57,500 nt of DNA from Hyphomonas pacifica. Its GTDB lineage: Bacteria > Pseudomonadota > Alphaproteobacteria > Caulobacterales > Hyphomonadaceae. Each line of letters begins with the position of its first letter. Within the stretch, counting starts at the first letter, position 1. The notes below the pieces were generated by a model, which had not been told where the DNA came from, did not search any database, and saw nothing but the letters and a program-made list of their open reading frames with translations. The translations under genes and the position numbers were made by a program. Below, piece after piece: positions 1 to 8,167 of the stretch. Location of the stretch: NCBI RefSeq assembly GCF_000682675.1, contig NZ_AWFA01000067.1, positions 1 to 57,500 of the forward strand, written 5' to 3'.

Positions 1-177
1 TATATCCCGGCACGGAGGGGTGTCGGAAAACGAATTTGACTTTGTAATGATTGTTACACGTCCCGGCCCATAAATTGTGGGATAAACCGGTCTGGCGACT
101 TTTTTCTTGTATGCATATCGGGATGTCATGCTAGGTTTTCTGCAAAGGGCCAGCAGGCCTTTGGGTGGGAGACGCAC

Positions 178-804
178 ATGACACTATCTGTATTCAGCGC
201 CGGGTTTGGGCGTACGGGGACGATGTCCCTGAAACTGGCGCTTGAGCAATTGAGCTTCTGGCCATGCCATCACATGGTAGAGGTGATCGAGCATGGCGAG
301 CGGCAGGTGCCGCTATGGAATGATGCGCTGGCGGGCAGGCCGGATTTTGGCGCGATCTATCAGGGCTATGTCGCGGCGGTGGACTGGCCGACGGCGGCTT
401 TCTGGCGGGAGCTGGCGGCGGCCTTTCCTGAGGCGAAGATCATCCTGTCCTCCCGCTCGCCCGAGAGCTGGTATGGCAGCATTTCCGAGACGATCCTTGC
501 TTCGGTGAACATACCGGACGAGGCCCCGTCGCATGTGAAGGCCTGGCTGCAAATGGTCCGCAAGGTGCTGGACCGCAGCCTCGGCCCATCTCGTGAGAAA
601 GAGGATGTGATCGCCGCCTTTGTCGCGCATGAGGCCGCCGTGAAGGCCGAAATTCCGGCAGAGCGCCTGCTGGTGCATGAGGCCAAGGATGGCTGGGCAC
701 CACTCTGCGAGTTCCTGGGCGTCGCTGTTCCGGACACGCCCTATCCCCGCACCAACAGCAAGGAAGAATTCTTCGAACACCTGAAAAAGGCAGACGATAT
801 GTAA
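178..804 (+). CDS. Sulfotransferase family protein (P-loop, Sulfotransfer_4-like)
   Basis: The 208-residue protein starts with a strand followed by GFGRTGTMSLK (residues 9-19), the 5'-phosphosulfate (PAPS) P-loop of sulfotransferases. A second motif, SSRSPESWYGS around residue 91, fits the 3'-phosphate-binding Arg/Ser signature. The family transfers sulfate from PAPS, usually to hydroxyls or amines; the acceptor here cannot be told. There is no signal peptide or membrane segment, so it should be cytosolic. The ATG follows GGGAG with good spacing. The gene stands alone, and no PAPS-synthesis genes are nearby, so it is not part of a visible sulfation pathway. It converges on the acyl-CoA dehydrogenase, with a hairpin filling the gap between the stops. 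Confidence 0.85.
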   Translation: MTLSVFSAGFGRTGTMSLKLALEQLSFWPCHHMVEVIEHGERQVPLWNDALAGRPDFGAIYQGYVAAVDWPTAAFWRELAAAFPEAKIILSSRSPESWYGSISETILASVNIPDEAPSHVKAWLQMVRKVLDRSLGPSREKEDVIAAFVAHEAAVKAEIPAERLLVHEAKDGWAPLCEFLGVAVPDTPYPRTNSKEEFFEHLKKADDM

Positions 805-807
805 GGT

Positions 808-844
808 GCGTTTCGCCTTCCCCGATAGAGGGAAGGCGAAACGC
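808..844. terminator. Bidirectional hairpin between convergent genes
   Basis: Perfect 15-bp inverted repeat, arms 808-822 and 830-844 (GCGTTTCGCCTTCCC and its complement), with a 7-nt loop. It fills the space between the sulfotransferase stop (802-804) and the acyl-CoA dehydrogenase stop (845-847 on the minus strand). There is no long T-run on either side, so it may block read-through by structure alone. Confidence 0.6.
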
Positions 845-2017
845 CTAGTAACTCTTCGGCAGGCCGAGGACGCGTTCGGCGATGAAGTTGAGGATCATTT
901 CGCGGCTGACCGGGGCGATGCGGGCGAGCATGGCTTCGCGCATCATGCGCTCGACATGGTATTCCTTGGCATAGCCCATGCCGCCATGGGTCAGCACGGC
1001 GGTCTCGCAGGCGCGGAAGCCGGCCTCTGTGCCGAGATATTTCGCGGCATTTGCCTCCGCCCCGCAATCGAGGCCCTCATCATAGAGGCCCGCGGCCTTG
1101 TAGGCGAGCAGTTCGGCGGCGGACAGTTCTGCCCAGGCCCTGGCGAGCGGGTGCTGGATGCCCTGGTTCTGGCCGATCGGGCGGCCGAATACGACGCGGT
1201 CCTTCGCATACTGAGCAGCCCGCTCCAGCGCGGCAAAGCCGAGGCCGATGCTTTCGACCGCGAACAGAACACGTTCCGGGTTCAGGCCCTGGATCAGGTA
1301 TTTGAAGCCCGCGCCTTCCTCGCCGATCAGGTGTTCCTTCGGCACTTCCAGCCCGTCAATGAACAGCGTGTTGCACTCGACGGCCTTGCGGCCCATTTTC
1401 GGGATCGGGTTTGCCTCGATCTTGCCGCGGTCAAGGTCTGTGTAGAACAGGGAGAGACCCATATAGGGCTTGGCGCATTGGTCTTTCGGCGTGGTGCGCG
1501 CGATGATCAGGATCTTGTCGGCGCGCTGTGCCCCGGTCGTCCAGATCTTGCGGCCATTGATGGTGTAGCCGGTATTGGTGCGCTCTGCCTTGGTCTCCAG
1601 GCTGGACGTGTCGAGGCCGGAATTCGGCTCTGTTACGGCGAAGCACATCTTCTCCTGGCCGGAGATGATCTTGGGCAGGTTTTCCTGCTTCTGTTCGGCA
1701 TTGCCGAATTTCTCCAGCGGCTTCGGCCCGAAAATATTGAGGTGGATGGCAGACGCGCCGGAATAGCCCGCGCCGGTGCGCGTGACGGTCTGCATCATCA
1801 GGGCCGCTTCCTTCAGGCCGAGGCCCGCGCCGCCATATTCTTCCGGGAAGGCAATGCCCAGCCAGCCGCCCGCGGCCATGGCGTCGCAGAATTCTTCCGG
1901 CCAGTCACCGGTTTCGTCTGTTTTGGCCCAGTATTCATCATTGAAGGGCGCGAGCGTTTTCTCGACGGCGGCCTTGATGGCGGCCTGGTCTTCACTCATC
2001 GGGGCGATCTGATGCAT
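845..2017 (-). CDS. Acyl-CoA dehydrogenase family protein
   Basis: This 390-residue FAD enzyme has the typical length and motifs of the family: GIAFPEEYGGAG in the N-terminal helical domain, FAVTEPNSGLDTS in the middle beta domain, INGRKIWTTGAQ, and the C-terminal HGGMGYAKEYHVERMMREA. It would oxidise an acyl-CoA to the trans-2-enoyl-CoA and pass electrons to ETF; the substrate is unknown. The place where medium-chain enzymes carry the catalytic Glu (IYEGT) reads IAPVSRE here, as in a subgroup of the family, so the base may sit elsewhere. ATG at 2017 follows AGGAGG; a second ATG at 1999 is possible. It lies 68 bp downstream of the ABC-F gene and may be co-transcribed. Confidence 0.9.
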   Translation of the reverse strand: MHQIAPMSEDQAAIKAAVEKTLAPFNDEYWAKTDETGDWPEEFCDAMAAGGWLGIAFPEEYGGAGLGLKEAALMMQTVTRTGAGYSGASAIHLNIFGPKPLEKFGNAEQKQENLPKIISGQEKMCFAVTEPNSGLDTSSLETKAERTNTGYTINGRKIWTTGAQRADKILIIARTTPKDQCAKPYMGLSLFYTDLDRGKIEANPIPKMGRKAVECNTLFIDGLEVPKEHLIGEEGAGFKYLIQGLNPERVLFAVESIGLGFAALERAAQYAKDRVVFGRPIGQNQGIQHPLARAWAELSAAELLAYKAAGLYDEGLDCGAEANAAKYLGTEAGFRACETAVLTHGGMGYAKEYHVERMMREAMLARIAPVSREMILNFIAERVLGLPKSY

Positions 2018-2085
2018 GTGGCGTGGTCCTCCTGAGGCAAGAGACTTAAGGCCGAGCTGTGCGCCCGTCCAGCAATCGCGCTGCG

Positions 2086-3663
2086 TCAGGGCAGCGCAAT
2101 AGCGCTTTCGATGCCGATGGCGTGGAGGAAATTCGGGTCATGGCTGATGGTGATCAGGGCGCCGTCATAGGCGGTGAGGGCGGCTTCGAGGGCTTCAATC
2201 GTGTCCATGTCGAGATGGTTGGTCGGCTCGTCCAGCAGGAGGAGGTCCGGCGGCTCTGGCGCGGCGAAGATGGCGGCGAGCCCGGCGCGCAGGCGCTCCC
2301 CGCCGCTAAGGGTGGCGACCGGCTGATGCGCGGCGGTGTTGCGGAAGGCAAAGCGGGCGAGCGCGGCGTGCGCCTCATTCAGGGTGAGGTGTGGCTGGAC
2401 GGCGCGGATGGCCTCAAGGATGGAGCCCACGCGCGGCAGAAGGCTGACATGCTGATCGAGCCGGGCGATGCGGTCTGTGTGGCGGTGCAGCGTGCCGGAA
2501 GCGGGGGCAAGCTCGCCCAGGATCATCCGCATGAGCGTCGTCTTGCCAGAGCCGTTCGGCCCGGAAATGGCAAGGCGCCGAGGTCCGCGCAGGGTGAAGC
2601 TGAGCGGGCCGAACAGGCGGCGCCCGTCAAAGGCCGCGGTGATGTCTTTGGCGGTGAGAATGTCCTTGCTGGCAGGCAGGTGGATGGGCGGCAACTCCAT
2701 GGTGATCGGCGCAGTGATCTCGACGCGGGCACGGGCGGCCTCAAGCGACGCAGCGGCCTCTGCCGTCTGACGACCTACGAGTTGGTTGCCGCGCGCGGCG
2801 GTGTGCTCGGCGCTTTCCTGGCGCTTGTCGAGCAGCATTTTGGGCTCTGCGTTTTTGGCGCGGGTGTTGCGGCCGGCCCTGTCGCGGCGGTCCTGTTTTT
2901 CCTTTGCGCGCTGGGCGTCTGCCTTTGTCCGTTTCAGGGCGTTCACGGAGCGTGTGAGGTCTGCCTCGGACTGGGCGCGGGCAGCGTCGCGGGCTTCGCG
3001 GAACTCGCTCCAGCCACCGCCAAAGACGGTGACGCCGATAGGGGAGAGTTCGACAATCCGGTCCATATGTTCCAGGAGGCCCCGGTCATGACTGGCGATG
3101 ATCGCGCCGCCGCGCCAGTCGCGCAGCAGGGATGTGATGGCGGCACGCCCCTCCGTATCGAGATTGTTTGTCGGCTCGTCCAGCAACAGGATGTCCGGCT
3201 GTTCCAGCAGCAGACGGGCGATCATGACACGTGTGCGCTCTCCGCCGCTGAGCCGCGCGAGGGGCGTATCCAATGGCATTTCCCGCAAGCCGGTTGAGGA
3301 CAGGGCGGCATCGAGGCGCGGTTCCAGCGTCCAGTCGGCGGCCTCTGCATCTTCCAGCGTGCCATCGCCGGTCGTCATGCGGGTGAGTATGGCGAGACCC
3401 TCTGCCGCGCCGAGCGCTTCGGAGACGGTGAGCGTTTCGTCCGCAATCTGATCGAGGCGGCCTATGCGGCCGTGTACGGAGAGGTTGCCGCAGGCGGGTT
3501 CGACCTCTCCGGCTATGGCGCGCAGCAAGGTGGACTTGCCACAGCCATTGCGGCCAACAAGGCCAATGCGTTCGCGGCCGAGCGACAGGGTCAGCCCGTC
3601 AAAAAGCGGCGTGCTGTCAGGCGTTGTGAGGGAAAGAGAGTCGAGCATGAGAGAAAAGGACAT
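2086..3663 (-). CDS. ABC-F family ATP-binding protein
   Basis: A 525-residue protein with two ABC ATPase domains and no membrane segments, which is the ABC-F layout. Domain 1 has Walker A GRNGCGKST near residue 40, LSGGERTR and LLLDEPTNNLD. A basic, Lys/Arg-rich linker spans about residues 230-300. Domain 2 has GPNGSGKTT, LSGGERLR and LLLDEPTNHLD. ABC-F proteins act on the ribosome as translation factors or antibiotic-protection proteins; which applies here cannot be decided from sequence alone. The protein ends just after the last catalytic histidine loop (ISHD), without the C-terminal coiled coil of Uup-type members. Confidence 0.9.
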   Translation of the reverse strand: MSFSLMLDSLSLTTPDSTPLFDGLTLSLGRERIGLVGRNGCGKSTLLRAIAGEVEPACGNLSVHGRIGRLDQIADETLTVSEALGAAEGLAILTRMTTGDGTLEDAEAADWTLEPRLDAALSSTGLREMPLDTPLARLSGGERTRVMIARLLLEQPDILLLDEPTNNLDTEGRAAITSLLRDWRGGAIIASHDRGLLEHMDRIVELSPIGVTVFGGGWSEFREARDAARAQSEADLTRSVNALKRTKADAQRAKEKQDRRDRAGRNTRAKNAEPKMLLDKRQESAEHTAARGNQLVGRQTAEAAASLEAARARVEITAPITMELPPIHLPASKDILTAKDITAAFDGRRLFGPLSFTLRGPRRLAISGPNGSGKTTLMRMILGELAPASGTLHRHTDRIARLDQHVSLLPRVGSILEAIRAVQPHLTLNEAHAALARFAFRNTAAHQPVATLSGGERLRAGLAAIFAAPEPPDLLLLDEPTNHLDMDTIEALEAALTAYDGALITISHDPNFLHAIGIESAIALP

Positions 3664-3810
3664 GGGGAAGCCGAAGGGTCATGGATAGGGTCAGCGAAGC
3701 GGTGGGCTTTGCGATATCCATGTGTCTGGCCTCCAAGAACTCTCTGCGGTCGAAGCGTCTAGATACGCATTTTCAGGCCGCGATCAAGGAGAATGGGAAA
3801 TATTTTTGGA

Positions 3811-4965
3811 TCAGGCGGGCAGGAGGCGCGCTGGCGAGAAGGCGTTGGCGAGGTCGCTGGTCTGATGGCCCAGCATCTGGTCTGCCAGAATACGGGCTGT
3901 CAACGGGGCGAGCAGGATGCCATTGCGATAATGGCCTGCGGCGACGAACATGTTTTCCTGCCGGGTGCGGCCCAGGAAGGGCGCAAAATCGGGTGTCCCA
4001 GGGCGCACGCCGGACCATGTATCCGTGATGCGGGCACCTGCGACAGAAGGGACGATGCGGGCGGCATTTTTTAGCAGGGTGGCAATGCTCTCCGTATCCG
4101 GCATACCTTCAGTGCGGCCAGGTTCCATCGTGGCACCGATAACGAGCAGGTCTCCGCGCGGCACCATATAGATGACGCCCGCCCGCAGAGTGGTGGACGG
4201 ATGATCTTCGCGCCGTTCCACAGACAGCATCTGACCGCCATAGGAATCGATTTCGTCGAGCGTGGTATCCCAGTTGACGAGGCTGAATTGCTGTCCGCGT
4301 TCTTCCACTTTCAGCACGGCACTTTGCCAGCCGGCGGTCACGAGCAAGAGGTCATGCCCCTCAATGGCAAGCTCACTTCCACGCGATTGCAGCGGGGCGG
4401 CGGCGCGCTTCAGCGTGATGTTCGGCTGACGTTCACAGAGGGTCAGCAGGGCGGTGACGACAGCGCGGTTATTCACATAGCCATCGGTTTCAAGTTTCAG
4501 GGCACGGATCAGATCCGGTGACAGGGCCGGTTCGATCCGGCGGGCGTCCTCAAGGCTGAGCTGCTCGCCGGGCAGACCCTTGGCCTTCAGGTTTTCGAGA
4601 ATGCCGGAAAGGTGCTGCGCGGTGGTGTCATCGGCGGCGACCGCGAGCGAGGGGCCTGCAGAATAGCCGAGATGCACGCCGCAATCGTGTTGAAGGCGCT
4701 CGGCAAAGCCCGGCCACAGGGCCGCGCTTTCCAGGCAAAGCTCGAACAGGCGCGGATGCACGCCGGGCTCACAGGCGGCTTCATAGGCAGGGGCGATCAT
4801 GCCGGCGGCGGCCCAGCTGGCGCCGCGTCCGGGCGGGTTCGGGTCATACAGGGTGACCGCTGCGCCGCGGCCAGCGAGCTCCAGTGCGCAGCTGAGACCG
4901 ATAATGCCTGCGCCAGCTATGGCAATACGGGGCAGGGAGCGGGAGGGGCCATCAGCGCGGGTCAT
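3811..4965 (-). CDS. thiO: FAD-dependent glycine/D-amino-acid oxidase (ThiO-like)
   Basis: The 384-residue DAO-fold oxidoreductase has an N-terminal dinucleotide-binding motif GAGIIGLSCALELA (about residue 18) followed by the DPNPPGRGASWAAAGMIAP stretch typical of ThiO. The C-terminal GVRPGTPDFAPFLGR and GHYRNGILLAP segments are also characteristic. ThiO oxidises glycine to the imine that feeds thiazole synthesis for thiamine. No thiG, thiS or thiE is next to it, so the link to thiamine rests on family similarity; another D-amino-acid substrate is possible. The start is uncertain because no clear Shine-Dalgarno precedes ATG 4965, although the flavin motif begins only 17 residues in. Confidence 0.75.
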   Translation of the reverse strand: MTRADGPSRSLPRIAIAGAGIIGLSCALELAGRGAAVTLYDPNPPGRGASWAAAGMIAPAYEAACEPGVHPRLFELCLESAALWPGFAERLQHDCGVHLGYSAGPSLAVAADDTTAQHLSGILENLKAKGLPGEQLSLEDARRIEPALSPDLIRALKLETDGYVNNRAVVTALLTLCERQPNITLKRAAAPLQSRGSELAIEGHDLLLVTAGWQSAVLKVEERGQQFSLVNWDTTLDEIDSYGGQMLSVERREDHPSTTLRAGVIYMVPRGDLLVIGATMEPGRTEGMPDTESIATLLKNAARIVPSVAGARITDTWSGVRPGTPDFAPFLGRTRQENMFVAAGHYRNGILLAPLTARILADQMLGHQTSDLANAFSPARLLPA

Positions 4966-5003
4966 GCGCGCTGTTTAAGCCATTTCTTCAGGGAATTGAA
5001 TGT

Positions 5004-5258
5004 TCAGGCCGCACTCGCCTGCATTTTGTGGATTTCCCAGAAACTCTGAAAGGCTTCGGCCCATTTCTGGCTCTGGAAGATGATTTCCTTGTGCATCGTG
5101 CCCATCGGACAAACTGCCGTGCGGACCATCATTTGCGGATAGTCATCCGACATGGGGTTGCGGGTAATGTGCTCGCTGAGAAACGCATCCAGCGCGGCGG
5201 CCAGTTTTGCGTCTTCCTCGGGTGATCCAAGTGCCAGATCGACAATAATATCACTCAT
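5004..5258 (-). CDS. Small conserved-looking protein of unknown function
   Basis: I do not recognise this 84-residue protein. It is acidic in its first half (SPEEDAKLAAALDAF) and contains CPMGTMHKE, one Cys and several Met/Trp/Phe residues near the C-terminus. It has no signal peptide or membrane segment. GGGGAAG lies just upstream of a GTG-ATG pair (GTG at 5261); the ATG at 5258 is preferred because the spacing to the GTG would be too short. It sits between thiO and the divergent iron-transport operon. Confidence 0.5.
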   Translation of the reverse strand: MSDIIVDLALGSPEEDAKLAAALDAFLSEHITRNPMSDDYPQMMVRTAVCPMGTMHKEIIFQSQKWAEAFQSFWEIHKMQASAA

Positions 5259-5322
5259 CACTTCCCCACATTCTGTGCCGTGTGGCCTTTTTTATTAACG
5301 CCTTTCTAGGCGGTTCATCCTT

Positions 5323-5339
5323 AATGCAAAATTTGCATT
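5323..5339. promoter_or_regulatory. Perfect AT-rich palindrome, possible operator
   Basis: AATGCAAA-A-TTTGCATT: 8-bp arms around one central base, in the 220-bp gap between the minus-strand small gene and the plus-strand iron operon. The symmetry and AT content suit a dimeric DNA-binding protein; the protein is unknown. Confidence 0.35.
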
Positions 5340-5420
5340 GCCATAGAAGTTTCACACTCCGGGACATTTCTTTTGGCGGAATGTGCAAGAAACGGGCAAA
5401 AGGTCGCTACCTTGTCTTGT

Positions 5421-5435
5421 TGCGATTCATTCTCA
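5421..5435. promoter_or_regulatory. Candidate Fur-type box upstream of the ferric-iron ABC operon
   Basis: TGCGATTCATTCTCA matches its own reverse complement at 11 of 15 positions and resembles the TGAGAAT/ATTCTCA half-sites of Fur boxes. It lies about 47 bp before the start of the iron-binding lipoprotein gene, where iron-dependent repression would be expected. It is weaker than the box at 47511-47525. Confidence 0.45.
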
Positions 5436-5482
5436 ACTGTGTTTGAACGGTGTTCTAACGCTGAGAAGAGAAAGATTGTTCC

Positions 5483-6547
5483 ATGAAATGGTATGCGCCC
5501 CTTGCGACAGCCGCCCTGTTTCTGGCCGCCTGCGGTGGCCCGGCGGAGGCGCCGGCTGAAAGTGATGCGCCTGTAACGCCTGCTGCAGAGTCCGCTGGCG
5601 TGCTGAACGTCTATTCCGCGCGGCACTATGATTCCGACAAGAAGATGTACAAGCAGTTCGAAACCGAAACCGGCATCAAGGTGCGCTTCCGGGAGTCCGG
5701 GGCGGCAGAGCTGCTGGAGGCGATGAAGGCTGAGGGCGCAAACAGCCCCGCCGATGTGATCATCTCCTCCGACGCGGGCACGCTGTACAGATTTGAAGCA
5801 GCCGGTTTGACACAGCCCGCCAATTCCGAAGTGCTGGACAAGGTGGTGCCGGAGCATTTCCGCGATCCGGCAGGCAATTGGTACGGCCTGACCAAGCGCT
5901 TTCGCGTGATCGTTTATGATCCCGAGCGCGTGACGCCGGAGCAGGTGGATGAATATGCCGACCTCGCCAGCGCCGATTTTGACGGTGAAGTCTGCATGCG
6001 TTCTTCCACGAACATCTATAATCTATCCCTGATGGGCGAATTGATCGACCGGATGGGCGAAGACAGCGCCGCCGCCTGGGCGCGTAGCGTGGTGGAGAAT
6101 TTCGCCCGCCCGCCGCAAGGGGGCGACACGACCCAGATCGAGGCAATTGCCGCCGGTGAATGCTCGGTCGCGCTGACCAATCACTATTACTGGGTGCGCA
6201 TGATGCAGGGCTCAGCCACGCAGCGCGCCGCCGCCAGCAAGACGAAACTCTCCTTCCCGCAACAGGATAGCTGGGGCACGCATGTGAACGTGACCGGCGC
6301 GGCCGTGGCGGCCAATTCGCCGAACCGCGAGAATGCGCTGCGCTTCATCGAATGGCTGACCACGCCGGAAGGCCAGGGCCTGTTGACGACGGAGACCAAG
6401 GAAGTGCCGCTGATCGAAGGCGCCAAGATGCCTGAAGGTCTGGAGTTGCTGCCGGAAGAGTTCAAGGAAAGCGTTTTCCCACTGAACCGTCTGGGCGAGA
6501 ATCAGGGCGAGGCGCAGGCCATTTATGACCGGGCTGGCTGGAACTAA
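5483..6547 (+). CDS. fbpA: Ferric iron ABC transporter substrate-binding lipoprotein
   Basis: The 354-residue protein begins with a lipoprotein signal ending LAAC, so Cys17 should be lipidated and the protein anchored at the periplasmic face. The mature part is a type II periplasmic-binding fold beginning LNVYSARHYDSD, typical of FbpA/FutA/Idi-type iron binders. The tyrosine pair in TNHYYWVR (Tyr235-Tyr236) corresponds to the phenolate iron ligands of FbpA. The permease gene follows after 6 bp and the ATPase gene overlaps the permease, giving a complete importer. A Fur-like site lies upstream. An Ala/Pro/Glu-rich linker (residues 20-38) separates the lipid anchor from the binding domain. Confidence 0.9.
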   Translation: MKWYAPLATAALFLAACGGPAEAPAESDAPVTPAAESAGVLNVYSARHYDSDKKMYKQFETETGIKVRFRESGAAELLEAMKAEGANSPADVIISSDAGTLYRFEAAGLTQPANSEVLDKVVPEHFRDPAGNWYGLTKRFRVIVYDPERVTPEQVDEYADLASADFDGEVCMRSSTNIYNLSLMGELIDRMGEDSAAAWARSVVENFARPPQGGDTTQIEAIAAGECSVALTNHYYWVRMMQGSATQRAAASKTKLSFPQQDSWGTHVNVTGAAVAANSPNRENALRFIEWLTTPEGQGLLTTETKEVPLIEGAKMPEGLELLPEEFKESVFPLNRLGENQGEAQAIYDRAGWN

Positions 6548-6553
6548 CCCGTC

Positions 6554-8167
6554 TTGACCAGCCTGACAAACCTTCGCAGCTTCAGATTTCGAAGCGTTGA
6601 CGGGCCCGCCTTTCTGGCGGGCCTGATCATTGCTGTGCCGGTCATTGCCACGCTGATTGCAGGGCTGGTGTATGGCGGCGGTGATGTGTGGGTGCACATC
6701 CGCGACACACTGCTGACCGGCTATACGCTGGGCACGCTAGGCACGCTGGCATTAACCGCCATTATGACCCTGGCTGTTGCGGTTCCGGCCGCATGGCTGG
6801 TCACGATGTACCGCTTTCCGGGGCGGGGGCTTTTTGAATGGCTGCTGATCCTGCCGCTGGCGGCACCCGGCTATGTGCTGGCCTATGCCTATGCAGATCT
6901 AATGGGCCTGATGGGGCCGTTCCAGATGGCGATCCGCGAGGCGACGGGCCTGTCGGCACGCGACTATTGGTTTCCGGACATGCGCAGCCTGCCGGGCCTG
7001 GCCTTTGTGCTGACCTGCGCGCTGTATCCATATGTCTATCTGACGGCCCGGTCGGCCTTTGTGTCGCAATCTGTCTGCGCATTGGAAGCGGCGCGCAGCC
7101 TGGGTGCCAGCAGTGCTCGCCGGTTCTGGCAGGTGGCGCTGCCCGCGGCGCGCCCGGCAATTGCGGCAGGTCTGGCGCTGACGCTGATGGAAGCGGCAGC
7201 AGACTATGGCGCGGCGGAATATCTGGGCGTGCCGACGCTGACCTTTGGCATTGTGCGCGCCTGGCAGAGCTTTGGCGAACCGGCAGCGGCGTCCCGTCTG
7301 GCGCTGATCCTGGTCGTGATCGTGATCGCGCTGATCCTGACCGAGCGCCATACGCGCGGGCGGGCAGGCAGCCAGCAAAGCTCCACCCGCTGGCGCACAG
7401 TGTCTCGTACCAAACTGCCGCTGGGCGCGGGTCTGGCGGCGAGCGCATTTTGCGGCCTGGTGTTTCTGGTTGCGTTCTTCCTGCCGGTGTCGCGGCTGAT
7501 CTGGCTGAGCCTTGAGAGCCATGACCAGATTGCGCCGATCGGGCAGGCGCTGATCAATACGCTGATCCTTGCGGGCTCTGGCGCGGTGCTGGCCTTTGTG
7601 CTGGCGCTGACGATTGCGCTGACCGCGCGGCAGAGCGGACTGGTGGCAGGCTTTGCGCGCCTCATGGCGTCGACCGGCTATGCCATTCCAGGCGCTGTTC
7701 TGGCACTGGGCGCGCTGCTGGTGATGGGGCAACTGGGCGTGACGCTGACCGGGGCCGGTGCGATTGTTGCGCTGGCCTGGGTCTATGCCAGCCGGTTCAC
7801 CACCTCTGGCGCTGAGCCGATGGTGGCCGCGCTCGGCCGCGCCCCGGCCTCCATGGGCTATGCTGCTGAAAGCCTTGGCGCTTCGCCACTGCGGCGCGCG
7901 GTTTCCGTAGACCTACCGGTCGCGCTATCAGGCGCCATGGCTGGTGCGTTGATCCTGTTTGTTGAATCACTGAAAGAGCTGCCCGCGACGCTGATGTTGC
8001 GCCCGTTCAATTGGGACACGCTGTCTGTCCGGGCGAATGCCTATGCCAGTGATGAGCGGCTGGCAGCGGCGGCGCTGCCCTCCCTGCTGATCACGCTGGC
8101 AGGTCTGTTGCCGGTGATCCTGTTGTCCTGGCGGCTCAGCCATTCCCGGCCTGGAGATACGCAATGA
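6554..8167 (+). CDS. fbpB: Ferric iron ABC transporter permease (fused two-domain)
   Basis: This 537-residue inner-membrane protein has about twelve hydrophobic segments and two binding-protein-dependent permease units, as in FbpB, where both halves of the channel are one chain. Each half has the EAA-loop motif that docks the ATPase: EAARSLGASSARRF in the first half and AAESLGASPLRRA in the second. The only plausible start is TTG at 6554, six bases after the fbpA stop and without a good Shine-Dalgarno, so translation is probably coupled to fbpA. The 3' end overlaps the ATPase gene by ATGA. Confidence 0.9.
   Translation: MTSLTNLRSFRFRSVDGPAFLAGLIIAVPVIATLIAGLVYGGGDVWVHIRDTLLTGYTLGTLGTLALTAIMTLAVAVPAAWLVTMYRFPGRGLFEWLLILPLAAPGYVLAYAYADLMGLMGPFQMAIREATGLSARDYWFPDMRSLPGLAFVLTCALYPYVYLTARSAFVSQSVCALEAARSLGASSARRFWQVALPAARPAIAAGLALTLMEAAADYGAAEYLGVPTLTFGIVRAWQSFGEPAAASRLALILVVIVIALILTERHTRGRAGSQQSSTRWRTVSRTKLPLGAGLAASAFCGLVFLVAFFLPVSRLIWLSLESHDQIAPIGQALINTLILAGSGAVLAFVLALTIALTARQSGLVAGFARLMASTGYAIPGAVLALGALLVMGQLGVTLTGAGAIVALAWVYASRFTTSGAEPMVAALGRAPASMGYAAESLGASPLRRAVSVDLPVALSGAMAGALILFVESLKELPATLMLRPFNWDTLSVRANAYASDERLAAAALPSLLITLAGLLPVILLSWRLSHSRPGDTQ

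Noticed and set aside
806..2035. 409-codon plus-strand open frame opposite the acyl-CoA dehydrogenase
   Set aside because: It is the antisense shadow of a well-supported gene, with no family motifs; high GC lengthens such frames.
2059..3297. 412-codon plus-strand frame opposite the ABC-F gene
   Set aside because: Antisense to two intact ABC domains; composition is not protein-like.
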